From: Centrapalus pauciflorus
Lineage: Eukaryota; Streptophyta; Magnoliopsida; Asterales; Asteraceae
DNA: 64,000 nt
Direction of reading: 5' to 3'
Assembly: GCA_020465985.1 (NCBI GenBank)
Contig: JAANYP010001810.1
Coordinates: forward strand, 179,998-243,997
Numbering within the stretch: position 1 is the stretch's first letter; each line of letters starts with the position of its first letter. Shown piece by piece: positions 1-11,896 of the stretch. The translations under genes and the position numbers were made by a program. The notes beneath the pieces are model-generated. The model was not told where the DNA came from. It ran no database searches and saw nothing but the letters and a program-made list of their open reading frames with translations.

Positions 1-1524
1 GTCGCAGTAGGCTCGGATGTAGATTCGAACGTGGTCCTTGGAAAGAATTGGCCATCGTCGTTCAGATGCAACGTCGCCATGTCCTTCTCGATTGTACCTG
101 CATTATCATCCAGAGGAATGTTAAATAACTCAAATAACTTATCATAGTCAAATATCCATTCCGGACCAGTTTGGGGTTCATGTGTATAACTTGTGACTTC
201 AATGTTATACACAATCTCCACAGTACCAGTTGTTTTGTTAACACCCGTTTGTTTGGTGAGTTTGGCACATAACCTAGGAAGTATCCTTCGTCAGCCTTTT
301 CCACCAAACTTTCGTTGAAATGTTTTGTTCTTAAAAGTGTGCATGGTAACTCCAAAACGGTTCCGAACCAGTTAAGGTTTAGGTGCCGTTTATTGTCAAA
401 ATTTCATAGCATGTTTTGGTTCAATGATTTGACTGGTAAAGGACTCGGTTTCAAAGAATGTGGCACCCCGTATTCACTGGCCCTCCCCCATACACATGGT
501 AGCAAGCTTTGAATCCGAAAGCCTAGTCCTTGGCAGCCTCAATCAAAGTTCTATTTATTATCGTTCGGCACCCCATTCTTTGTTGAGGTTCATGATGGTG
601 CACTGATTGATGCCACTATGCCCTTTGATAGGCAATAATGGACACCAATTACAGTGTTTTTGAATTCAGTTCCATTATCACTACGAATATTTTTAACCCT
701 ATTCCGTATGAGTTCTCCACTTGGTCCAAGAACCCGATGAGCCTTGCAGCCGTCTCGTCCTTCGTACCTAAAAAGAAAACCCCAGAAAAACGTGAGTAAT
801 CGTCAGTGATAACTAAGCAGTACCAACTACCTCCAATACTCCTTTTGTTGATTGGGCCAAAAAGGTCCATGTGCAACAGATCGAATGTTGAGGCTATGGA
901 ATTCTGCTTCTTGGACTTGTGTGTCTTCTTGTGCTGTTTGCCCTTCATGCAAGGTAGACACTTATCCTCGAACTGAAAACTTTTCATGGGCACACCCTGC
1001 ACCAGTCCATGCTTCGTAATGTAATTCATCTTCCTCAGGTGCATGTGAGCCATGCGTCTGTGCCACAGTACGGATTCCGTCTCCGAAGCTTTGGATAGTA
1101 GACAAATTGGCCCCATCGAAGTCTCTTGCTTGTTCATATCCAGCATGTACAAGTCGTTCTTCCTTGGCGCCCGCATCAACACCCATTCTTCAGGAATTTT
1201 GAATCCAGGCTTTAGCACTAACGCCTCAGTGTCAGTAAATAACACCGAGTTCTTCTTATCACAGATTTGAGAGACACTAATGAGATTATGAACCAGTTTA
1301 TCAACGTGATAAACTTGATCCAAAGTAATCGTCCCATTAGTGACTTCTTCAGTTCCGGTGATATTTCCACCCTTGTTACCCGCGAATGATACAAATCCCC
1401 TATTACCCCCCTTGAAGTCTGTGAGAAGACTTCTTTCCCCCGTCATGTGCCTGGAGCAACCACTGTCGACGAACCACTTGTTGTTTGGACCGGTAGTTAT
1501 CTCCTGCACATGAAAGAAAAGAGG
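1..1524 (-). pseudogene. pol: pol of Copia-A: protease and integrase, interrupted
   Basis: The frame continues from gag without a phase change after the single TAA at 1527-1525. Protease is marked by WFVDSGCSRHMTG near the start. The GAG-pre-integrase domain follows (LWHRRMAHMHLRKMN), then the zinc-binding CLPCMKGKQHKKTHKSK and the integrase core with MDLFGP and ITDDYSRF. Around 690-650 a frameshift breaks the segment coding for RSDNGTEFKN. From 648 to 1 the integrase C-terminal part is readable only in pieces with stops; GYFLGY at about 280 is a typical Copia integrase-end motif. RT and RNase H are beyond the window. Confidence 0.87.
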
Positions 1525-1530
1525 TTAGTT
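1504..1530 (-). other. Candidate 3' splice site at the gag/pol junction of Copia-A
   Basis: On the minus strand the gag stop sits in AACTAAC, close to the plant branch-point consensus CTRAY. It is followed by a pyrimidine-rich run and GTGCAG, then the pol codon GAG at 1503. The would-be exon starts at a codon boundary of pol. A strong donor-like GTATGT lies at 1585-1580, but joining it to this acceptor does not keep the pol frame, so the true donor, if any, is unknown. No splicing is proven. Confidence 0.4.
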
Positions 1531-4402
1531 ATCACGGGGAACCCAAGCCATGACTGACTTGGTAATACCATTCTCGTCCACATACGTGAACTCTTTCAAG
1601 TACCCATCTCGCCGTTCAGGTGACTTGGGCCTTTGAACTGAATTCTGTTGTGGTGCCGAGTGATTTAAGTTCACTCTCTGCCTTGGTGTAGGCATTTGTT
1701 GTGGAGCTCTAGAATAATTCCTATTATATGCCATTTCTGACTGTGATCCCTGAGCTCTTACCGGTGCATACTGTCTAACTGGAGTATGAGACCTAACTGG
1801 AGTGTGTGACCTGCTAGGTGTGGTGCTCCTATAGACTTGTTGTGGTGCTGACCTAGATTGATTATTGACACGATTCGGTGAATTTGTCCTAATCACTTCC
1901 TTCGGTCCAACCTTAACCGGTGTGTTTTTCACAACTTGTTTGGGTGCGGCCTGCACAGTTTTCTCGGTAGGTTGAGAACTACTGCTGCTTGCCACACTGG
2001 GTGAGGGCTTAACAGGTGTTGGATTCACTGTCTTAGGGGTAACTTCTGCTTTCCTAAGTGGACAGTGAGAAGCAACATGCCCTTTCGCGTGACATCTAAA
2101 GCAAGACATCTTATCCATGGACTTTTTGGTTGTTCCCTTAGATCTAGGTGTCTCACTAGTGTCTACTTCCTTTGGTACGTCTACAGTGTCTGTCTCTTCG
2201 ACCTGGTCAGCCCATGAAATTTTCTGTTTTCCTGCAGGTGTTTCACTGGAGGAAGACACAAATTTCACTTTCTTGACCTTGACGGTTGAGTCAGCCACCT
2301 GAGGTGTATTTTCAACTGTAGGCTCTGATGTCGGTTCAGGTAGGTCCTCTAAGTCTACTGACTTGTCAGTTTTCTCCTGAGGCTGAGGCACATAATTAGC
2401 ATTGAAAGGTGGAGGAATTTCGTGAAAACCTAGACCTACAGGCTTCTTAGACTGTCTTTGGGCATCTAAGACTTTTCCTAGATTTAGGCTAGAATTCCTA
2501 AACTTTTCCAGCTTGCTATTTGCCTCTGCTACCTTAACCTTGGTCTCGGCTAGCTCTATATCCTTGTCCTTAAGACTTTTAGTTAAGGCCTCTACGTGCT
2601 CATACATTAGTTCTATCCTAACACACTGCTCACTGAGTTTGTCTTTTAGAACTACCACGTCTTGAGCATCAGCCTTAAGCTTTTCTTTTAAATCTTGCTT
2701 TATATCATTTAGGCTAGCGTTTTCTATTTTTAAGTTATCATTTTGAGCAGATATGGTTTTATGTGATTCTAAGACTAGATTTAATCTATCATTAGAAGTA
2801 GCACACAAAGCACATAATTCTGAAAATAGAGAATAAGAAAGACTAACCTTAGAGTTATCAGATTCCACGTTGGCCATCTGAGCAGCAAACTCCAGCACGG
2901 TCTGATAATTCGCCTTCTCTACCCACATCGGACTGCTGTCCCGTGTGGTCTGCTCGTCTTCTTCACAACCATTCTCCGTAACTTCAGCCATGAAAGCTCT
3001 AGCATTGGACTCAGGATGTGAACTCCAGTCATAGGTACCATCTAGCTGTCTGTCAGAAGTGACATTGGATAGTAGACCCGCTAGATTGGCTTGACCAGAT
3101 GAGGAACTCGGAAGGTATCTTTGTTGGGACTGATTTTGGTACTGTCCTTGATGCTGACTCTGTCCTTGGTATGACTCTACCTTCGGTCTTTGACACTCCC
3201 TGGCGAAGTTTCCCAATCCCTGACAGTTGTAGCATTTGACCTTAGACTTATCAAATCCTATCCCTTTGTTGTTCATTTGCAGATTCCTCCCAGTTCGCTT
3301 GATGAATCTTTTTACCCTCTGGGTCACCATGTCCAGTTGCCACTTAAGATCCATTTCCTCTAAGTCATCAGGGTCGACCTGATCGTAATCTTCATCCCAT
3401 AGAGCTGGGTCATTGATTTTCCCTTGAACACAATTTCCATAAGCTGCCACAAAGGAAGCAAGCAGATTCAAATGTTCTTCTGCGGACTTTGCGCTCATCG
3501 GCATCTTTGAATAGCTCTGACTTGTCGGTGCCTGATGGACTTGAGGTTGCGGTTCTTTCGATCTTCCTAACCCTAAGAACGCGCGATTCAGTGAGTCTTC
3601 GGACTCTGGTGGCGATGACGTTTCTCCGGTGAAAAACGCTGTAGCACTTTTCGGTTCAGCTGTCACTGATGATTTAGATGTCTTTCCAAAATACATTGCC
3701 GGATTCTGGACTTGCTCGTAATCAGTCTCAACCTTAATCATCTCGAAGTGATATGCCCTCAACGTTCCCACAATGTCATCAAGTGATTGAGCATAATATT
3801 TGTCCTCATTCAGCTTAATCATTGCCACGTACATAGCCCATTTGGCTGGTAGGGCATCAAGAAGCTTGTTGTTCTTTTCAGTGTCCGAATACTCAATTCC
3901 ATGACTTTCAAGTTCCGTTATCAGATGATAGAACCTTGTGATAATATCATCCAACTGTTCATCCTTAATTGCCTTGAAAATCGCCAACTGTTGGGTCAAC
4001 AGCTCTGTACGCTTTCTACGCACCCGAGGATTACCCTCACACCTTTTCTGGAGAGACTCCCAAAGTTCCTTCGACGTCCTTTGAGTCCGAAATGTGTGTA
4101 AAATATCTTGAGGTAAAGCCATACGGATTATGGAGAAAGCTTTGTTTTCAGCTTCAAATAGTTTTCTTGTCATCCTCTTTCATCATCTGATATGACAAGA
4201 CCTTTTGACGGCCTTCAACTTCAGATACTGGCGGAATGTACCCTTCATCTATGCACACCCACATGCGCATATCATTGAATCGTACAAAATCTGTAAATCT
4301 GTCCTTCCACCAGTAATAGTCCTCAACTTTCATCAGCTTAGGCGGTGCATTTGCCTTCCCAACTCCGTGATCCATCTCAAGGAATTTCTGAAGATTTGAC
4401 AT
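1525..4402 (-). pseudogene. gag: gag of Copia-A (capsid/nucleocapsid), one frameshift
   Basis: The natural start is the ATG at 4402 (MSNLQKFLEMDHG), followed by the gag N-terminus. A one-base shift near 4160-4175 moves the reading into a long 882-codon frame that begins by chance at 4173. That frame carries the UBN2-type gag core (about residues 1-160), a zinc knuckle CYNCQGLGNFAREC (314-327), a coiled coil (about 480-590), a basic Ser/Pro/Thr-rich part and a second knuckle CFRCHAKGHVASHC (691-704). The first knuckle has Asn where CX2CX4HX4C needs His; the second is canonical. The gene ends in TAA at 1527-1525 and the protease frame follows in the same phase. Gag packages element RNA into virus-like particles. 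Confidence 0.88.
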
Positions 4403-5064
4403 CTTTTCTGAAACAAATTGAATTTGAACTTAATTAATTTAATTCGAAACTGATTTAGACTAACTTATTCGAATCTAGATAGATTCGAAACTAATTAATA
4501 TTAAATCTTTTGAGATTAAATTCGATTAAGTCTTAAAAGTCAATTAGATTCGAAATTATGTCAGATTCGAACAACTCCTTAGATTCGATGGTCCTTAGAA
4601 TCGAAGGCTCAGCCGATTCGAATGTCAGCAGAATCGAAGCACAAAATCGAAACAGTACCAGACTCGAAACAAACTCGAAACACTATAGACTCGAGATCCA
4701 ATTCGAATGAAGTAACAGATTCGAAACACAGTAGACTCGAAACTCTCTGAAATTGACTCGAAAGGAGCGTATTTAGGTTAGACTCGAGACTAAAGTGAAA
4801 CCCTAATTACCCCCATAGATTCGAGCGCCGCAAACTCGAAAAACGGCTAACACTTTGATTTTTTGACGTTTTACAGATTAAATCACTATTTTTCAAACGA
4901 AAAATAATGATTTCGATCAAAAACGTGAAAAACCACAAAGTGTTTCCCGAATATGAATTTGCTAAGCTCAGAAACACGTTTTTTGAGAGCAAAACCGTCC
5001 AACTAGCGTCAAGAAACCTAGAATGTATCTGATGAACACGAAGAACACGAAGAACACTCCGTAG
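4403..5064 (-). other. Untranslated leader of Copia-A with TTCGAA-type array
   Basis: The leader lies between the primer-binding site and the gag start. It has no credible ORF. From about 4440 to 4860 it is packed with copies of a short motif around TTCGAA, TCGAAA or CTCGA (for example GATTCGAAAC, GACTCGAAAC, ATTCGAATG), spaced irregularly every 10-35 bases. The same motif recurs in the LTR, so array and LTR array flank the primer-binding site. Confidence 0.8.
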
Positions 5065-5076
5065 GCTCTGATACCA
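5065..5076 (-). other. Primer-binding site (initiator tRNA-Met), Copia-A
   Basis: On the minus strand this reads TGGTATCAGAGC, complementary to the 3' end of plant initiator tRNA-Met. It lies two bases inside the LTR end and primes minus-strand DNA synthesis. Confidence 0.92.
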
Positions 5077-5078
5077 CT

Positions 5079-5738
5079 TGTAAGGTCTACTACTGCAAGA
5101 TCTATCTAGACGCGGATCCGTGAACGAGTGCGGAATCCTCGTTGACGGTTAGACGGACAACTCTCAACCAACGGAACACGGAGAATATTAGACGCTGAAC
5201 GAACGACACACGAACGATCCTACGTACTAATTCTCTCCGAAACGGCACTCACCTAGCTGATAAACTCGAGATCGCCTCTTGCTTAATTCCTCACGAATTC
5301 TGCAAAAAAGTCTTCTAATTATTCGAGTCTATCCCTAATTATAGACCCTGATTCGAGTCTGTTGTGGGCCAAGCTCGAATCTGGCCCAAGGCCCATTCGA
5401 GTCTGTCCATATTGACAGTCTCGAATCTAGCCCATTCGAATCTAAGGTCTCATTCGAATCTATCTCAGATTCGAATGTATTCCCTTAAGTAATTCGAATC
5501 TAGCCAAAATACTTAAACTCTTAAGTGATGAAACTTATGTTTTACTTATGCTTGAGTTAACCTTTGACCTTTATGTTTGAACTTCTTGTAATATGTTACA
5601 TCAAGTTCAAACACACAATCAATAACAGACAAACACAAATTAAACATATATATCAAAACACTTGTTAATACTCAGAATATTACTTAAACCATAATGCAGA
5701 TCGATTAGACTGCTATCGTCACACAGGGTGTACCAACA
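5079..5738 (-). repeat. 5' LTR of Copia-A
   Basis: The LTR starts TGTTGGTACACC at 5738 and ends CTTACA at 5079 in the minus sense. The inner edge is fixed by the adjacent primer-binding site. The outer edge is fixed by similarity to solo LTR F at 62413, which starts TGTTGGTACATCC and has a perfect target duplication. Length is about 660 bp. Positions 5336-5505 carry a dense array of ATTCGAAT-type motifs. The sister LTR is outside the window. Confidence 0.85.
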
Positions 5739-6047
5739 GCCAGTGACTTGCAGTTGTTATATGGTGTGTGTCAGTGGTGATTTCTGGTGAGACTGTGGCC
5801 CAAGGTGTGGATGAGATTAAACATCATCACTTTAAGAAATTGAATTCTCATAAGACCTAAGCATTGCAAGGAAGTTGTAATTAGTAATATGTTGGTTGCC
5901 TAAGTAGCTTACTCATGTAAGTTCAGCCTCCGTTGGGTGCATGAATAAGTAAAAGGGTTCTTAGAACTAATAAATCATTTTCTAAATTATTGGTTATTGA
6001 TTTATTAATGGTTAATCAAATACTTAATTTTTGAAAAATATTTTTAG
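5739..6047. other. Flank between Copia-A and a decayed gag
   Basis: About 310 bases of AT-rich DNA. I see no ORF or clear element end. The last bases before 6048 (a T-rich run ending TTTTTAG) may be the leader of the Copia remnant that follows. Confidence 0.5.
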
Positions 6048-7055
6048 ATTGTTGGAAGAGGCAGAAGTAGAAGCGGTTTAAATAATTATAACAACAACAA
6101 TGATAATGTCAATCTCCTTCCTCCACCTCCTCCTATTGCAAATCATCCCCAAATGCACAACACTGCTACTCTGAGGTCCATTCTGGATAAAGAAAAACTC
6201 AGAGGAACTAATTTCTTAGACTGGGAACAAAATCTGACGAATGTTTTTATAATGGAGCGAAAGTTGTATGTTCTAGAAAGTAGAAAGGGCACTATGACCT
6301 GCTCCTATAGAAACTGCTACAATTGAGGAGATAAATCTCCACAAGAAGCACTCTGAGGATGAGGTCGATGTTGCCTGTCTAATTCTAGCAACCATGACAT
6401 CTGAGCTACAGACTAACCATATGGATGTCACAGCTTACCAGATGTATCGCCAGCAAAAAAATATGTTCCAGACTATGGCTCAGACTGAAAGTTATAATAC
6501 GACTAGGGCTCTGAACTCCTGTAGAATGGCAGAAGGAACAGCTGTCGGAACCCATGTGCTGTAGACGAAGGGTTATCTGGATCATCAGAAGGAGCAGCTG
6601 TCGGAACCCATGTGCTGTAGATGAAGGGTAATCTGGATCATCTTAGCAAACTTAGGTACCCCGTGACACATGAGATGGCCACAGATCTGACTCTTAACTC
6701 CTTATCGAAAGATTTTAAGCAATTTGTAATCAGTTACAATATGCATAGTAAAGAGAAGATGACCAGTGAACTGCATCAGATGCTCTAGACTTCTGAAGAG
6801 AGCATGGGTCTGAAGCCTTCTGAAAAGCCCAAGGATGTGGTGATGCTTAGAGAGGGAAGGATTAAGAAAAGAGGAAAAGGAAAGGGACGGAAGGGAAGGG
6901 AAAACAAGTTCCCAAGCCGGAGGCCAAAGATAAAGAGCAACTGAAGCCTGAGGACCAAGGAAGTCAATACCAAGGATGACAAATGCTTTGAGTACCATGA
7001 AAACGGGCACTGGAAAAAATTTGTCCTAAGTAATTGGAAAAGGTCAGGGCTAACC
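6048..7055 (+). pseudogene. Decayed Ty1/copia gag, different family
   Basis: The plus strand reads an RGRSRS/Asn-rich start, a proline run, then SILDKEKLRGTNFLDWEQNL, the usual N-terminal gag motif of many Copia elements. LATMTSELQTNH and YQMYRQQKNMF-like segments of the UBN2 domain follow. The end has a basic GKGKGRKGREN stretch and a broken zinc knuckle (KCFEYHENGHWKKF; the second Cys has become Tyr). Stops and shifts occur throughout and a 56 bp tandem duplication lies inside. No LTRs could be assigned. The antisense open frames here are chance. Confidence 0.7.
6531..6642 (+). repeat. 56 bp tandem duplication inside the decayed gag
   Basis: Two adjacent 56-base copies (6531-6586 and 6587-6642) both run from AGAAGGA to GGATCATC and differ at three or four bases. 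The unit length is not a multiple of three, so the duplication shifts the reading frame. Confidence 0.9.
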
Positions 7056-7533
7056 GCACTGAGACATCGGGTATCTGAATTATTCACTTCTGTTATTCTT
7101 GGATATGTGATAGCCAATTGAACTATGTTTTATACTAAATGTTTGCAATGACTAAAAGGAAGTGAAAAGAGATGACAGGACCAGTGGGAGCATATGGACG
7201 TCTTAGAGAATACTCTGTTGTACACTATTTTGTTCATGTAAGCAATAGTTTATCATGACGTAATGAAAAATATTATATATTGTAATTACTGGGTGATTAA
7301 TTATATCTCAAAGTACGAAGACAAAAAGTGCAATATTTGATATTGTAATGATTTAATTGTCATTGGATGATAATTAAAATCATCTAGCCTTTTATTTATT
7401 ATTGGATATTCAATAAAAGATATATTTCTTAGAATTGACATTATCATCAATTATTAGATAAATAGAAGGATAATTATAAACAAATAAATAGCGATAATTA
7501 TAAATAATTATCGAGTCATTTACATATTATTAG

Positions 7534-7537
<4 letters not shown>
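7056..7537. other. AT-rich stretch without a gene
   Basis: Very AT-rich sequence with short direct repeats such as GATAATTA. It may include the decayed downstream part of the preceding Copia remnant, but no domain is readable. Confidence 0.5.

Positions 7538-7614
<77 letters not shown>
7538..7614. repeat. (TA)n microsatellite
   Basis: An essentially pure alternating AT tract of about 76 bases. 7615-7746 between this and the next tract is AT-rich with no gene. Confidence 0.95.
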
Positions 7615-7622
<8 letters not shown>

Positions 7623-7738
7623 ATATTAATATTATTTTATAGGTATATAATTATAGAGATAATTATATAACATTTAAATAATAAAGATAATTATTATGAT
7701 ATATATATTATATTAGAGTTTAATTAAAACTTTTAATT

Positions 7739-8638
<900 letters not shown>

Positions 8639-8669
<31 letters not shown>
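8639..8669. repeat. (TA)n microsatellite between elements Y and X
   Basis: About 30 bases of alternating TA separating the right end of Y from the left end of X. Confidence 0.9.
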
Positions 8670-8671
<2 letters not shown>

Positions 8672-9454
8672 TCATGTGAGAAGAATCTTATGGTAAGAAG
8701 GGATGAGAATGAACTAATGCCTTAGGATCTGTTATGTACAAGATAATACGGTAGACTACCACAACATTCTATTAAACCCTCCAATATAAAATCTTCAACC
8801 AATCCTCTCTCTAAAACCTAGAACCCTTTTCTCTCACTAATAGTCGCCGGCAAAGCAAATTCCATGGCCAAAACCACCGTCGACCACTAGGATTTGTCGA
8901 TTTTTCTTTCTCATGCCACGACCAACACCCTAACAAAGCTCTTCATATCACTCTCTCCTATCACGTTGGCATCATTTTCGATTGGTGTTTCATCTTCAAT
9001 TGACGTCCTCTCAGTTCACCGGTGAAGCCATGGTGGAATATTACCACCATCAAACGACCTTAAAAGACCACAATCGCTTACAACCTTTCTTGCTCAGATC
9101 CAGAAGACTAGCGTCGTCGATTTTAAAGGGTGAAGACCACCATCGATTTTGAAGGGTTTCTCACTGTTGAAAACCACATTATCGATGCTCCTCGCTGTGA
9201 AAACAAGTCACTGATGACGAGTTTCATCTATCCATCTTGACCCCCACGGTTGTTCTAACTCTGTTTATAGCAAAGTTACTGCATCAAAAATGGTATTGAG
9301 TATTCCATTAGAATGATGTTTATTGAATCAATGTTGTATTTTTTGTATTTAAAAAATTGAATTAGTGTCTTAGGAATTGAACTACGAATGTTTATTGAAT
9401 CATCGGTTTATTGAATCATTGTATTAATCTTGTATGTGTATTGAATCAGTGTTG

Positions 9455-10717
9455 TGTGAAGACCACCCCTTACGGGGCAGTCGTCAACGTCTAGGTCCCA
9501 CAAATTGCAATACGATATCAATCATAACTAAGATAGAGTAAATAAGTTGCGGAATTTCAAATTACAAGTACAAAAATTAGGATAAGTTTAATACAATTTT
9601 AGTACAGATTACAGTTTTCAAATTAAACTTATAAAGGGTACAAGGCTAATCTAATTCATGTCATCATACAATCAAATCAAATCTACCCAGACCACCACAA
9701 TTATCATCTGCCAATCTGTACCGAAAGTTTGTTGAGTAGTGGTCTATAGAAAACTTCAACTTGATTCTTGAAAGACCTAAGAGCTAGGTCCAGCAAGTGC
9801 CTTTCCTTTATCTTTTCTGTAAAAAGGTTAAACAACAACTATAAGCAATGCTTAGTGAGAATATAGATTTTCAGATTACATGCATTTTTTTCAAGCGGAT
9901 CATGGGGTCTAGTGTGATATGTCATGACTGCCGCTACAGCCACTCATGATTGAGACATAGTAGTCGTAGAGTTGGATGATGTCCAGGCCACGCTCACGCT
10001 TTTAGTGGATGTTATCCACTTATACTGGGCTAGCTACCAGCAATCATCATGGGGGGAGCATCAGAGTAATCAATACCAAGTTCAATAGAACTGGTGACAT
10101 ATCAAGGTCTAGAACAATAGACCGACAAGGCTAATCATGCTAAGCTGAATTAGTATATCAAAGATGAGAGCAATAATGAAAGCATAAATAATCAAGGTCA
10201 TGATAGCAATCTCAACTGATAACAAATAACTGAACTGAATTGTAAGTAGAATGTTATGCAGAATGATAAGTCAAATAGCTATCATGATCCACAGGGCGTC
10301 ACCGAACCATGGTGAGCACATGTCACAATCCATCTGAGCATGTATGAATGTCAAAATAAACTATCATCAACAATATGTCTCAACCGGAATCTGGCATGTA
10401 AAACTGAATATCTATAACTCACAGGTTCTTTTGTCTTATCAAGCAGATTTCTCCACCACCTGAGTTATCTCAGGATTTAATTCTTTAATCTTTGTCTTTC
10501 TGGACTCTGGCTTTGCTTTACAATTCTTTGACCCACTTTTGATATCTTTAAATTTTTAATTTTTTGTTCAAAATTTATCTGAACCTGTCCAGAATTTTAT
10601 CATAACAAGAATATTAACTTTAAGCTTGAAATCGTTATTTGAATTGATTCTGATAACTGATAAACTCCATCAATCATTTTACACTTTCTTTGTTTAATTG
10701 AAATCTCAAAAGATATA

Positions 10718-10806
<89 letters not shown>

Positions 10807-11859
10807 ATATATATATATCATGTTGCTTTATTTAATGTTCTTTAATTATTATAATCATGGGTCTTATAATTGTAACATATCTTTATTTGCTATTTTAAAA
10901 TATCCGAAATGGGCATCCGAATTGGAACCATCCGAATTGGGCATCCGGATTAGGACCATCCGAATTGGGATCAACCGAGTTCGGATCATCTCCCATCCGA
11001 GATGGATCCGAAATGTCATCCGAAATTGGTGACTCATCCGAACTCGGATCCCATCACTTAGAAATTTTCCAGATTTGTTCTTGAGGTTCCAGTTTTTACA
11101 CATACGAGTTTTCATAAAAATTTCTCCAAAAACATTTTTATTAACATGCAATTAAATTTCATGTTATATTATCATTATTGGGGTGTTTTTAAACTATTTT
11201 CACTATCACAAACACAATTAATCATTCAAAATCGTCCAAAATATGATGAAAACTCAAGAACACAAAATTTTACAAAAACCTCATTTTTCTTGCTTATTTG
11301 GACGAATTAATCAGCGATTTTTGTTTCTGTAATTTCTAAAGACTTAAATACATGATTTCTAACCATTTATTCAAACATGCAACTTAAATCTATGCCAAAT
11401 CATAAATCATCACTTCGGTTTTTCACAAAACCGAATATAAACCTTTAAAGTTCAAATTTTAATCAAGTATTACCTTGAAATCTTGTAACTTCTTTTGCTT
11501 GATTCTCATTTGTAACTTCTCTTGACTTAATTCTGAATTTATTGCAGGATTTTATGGATTTCTTGATGAAATTGTGAGAAAAGCCGTAGCTTTGAAGAGA
11601 GAGAAGGAGAGTGTTTAGTTTTCTTTAATTTGGTGATAATGAGCATTAAAAGAGTTTAGGTATTTATTTCTTATCTTTTGGAATTTGTCACTTTTGGTCC
11701 CTCTACATTTTCATCATTATTTTATCATTAATAACATATAATTTAACTTAATTAAATATTTTCATTAATTAATTAAATTACAATACAAATAATGTAATTG
11801 AATTACATTATTAGCTCAAAATCAGAAATTAAACGTTCGGTTAAGACTAGGTTGTTACA
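9455..11859 (-). repeat. 3' LTR of gypsy A (left)
   Basis: In minus sense it starts TGTAACAACC at 11859 and ends GGTCTTCACA at 9455. Length 2405 bp. It contains an array of ATCCGAATTGG motifs (10905-11052) and an (ATAC)n/(TA)n tract (10717-10819). It matches the right LTR apart from point changes, the microsatellite and a 42 bp segment (about 11616-11657) missing from the right copy between GTTTAG direct repeats. Confidence 0.95.
10717..10819. repeat. (ATAC)n/(TA)n microsatellite in the left LTR of A
   Basis: About seven ATAC units pass into about 37 TA units. The sister LTR has only a pure TA tract at the same place (55879-56005), so the tract diverged after insertion. Confidence 0.93.
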
Positions 11860-11896
11860 AAATGGGCTCCACTACGCACAAACTTTGTCCTTGAAG

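Larger units (their letters stand above)
1..5738 (-). mobile_element. Ty1/copia retrotransposon Copia-A, 5' part only
   Basis: This is a minus-strand LTR retrotransposon. Read on the minus strand it has an LTR (5738-5079), an initiator-Met primer-binding site, a 0.66 kb leader, a long gag with two zinc-knuckle regions, then protease, GAG-pre-integrase and integrase segments. The order protease-integrase with a VDSGCSRHMTG protease motif identifies Ty1/copia. Reverse transcriptase, RNase H and the 3' LTR would lie left of position 1, so no target-site duplication can be checked. The long gag with an internal coiled coil recalls the Sirevirus branch, but this is inference. Frameshifts in gag and integrase make it non-autonomous. 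Confidence 0.93.

Noticed and set aside
4440..4860. Heat-shock elements in the Copia-A leader
   Set aside because: The canonical element needs TTC and GAA spaced by two bases; here the cores are TTCGAA without spacing.
6702..7117. Two overlapping minus-strand ORFs of about 100 codons
   Set aside because: They are antisense to the decayed Copia gag, whose plus-strand motifs explain the sequence.
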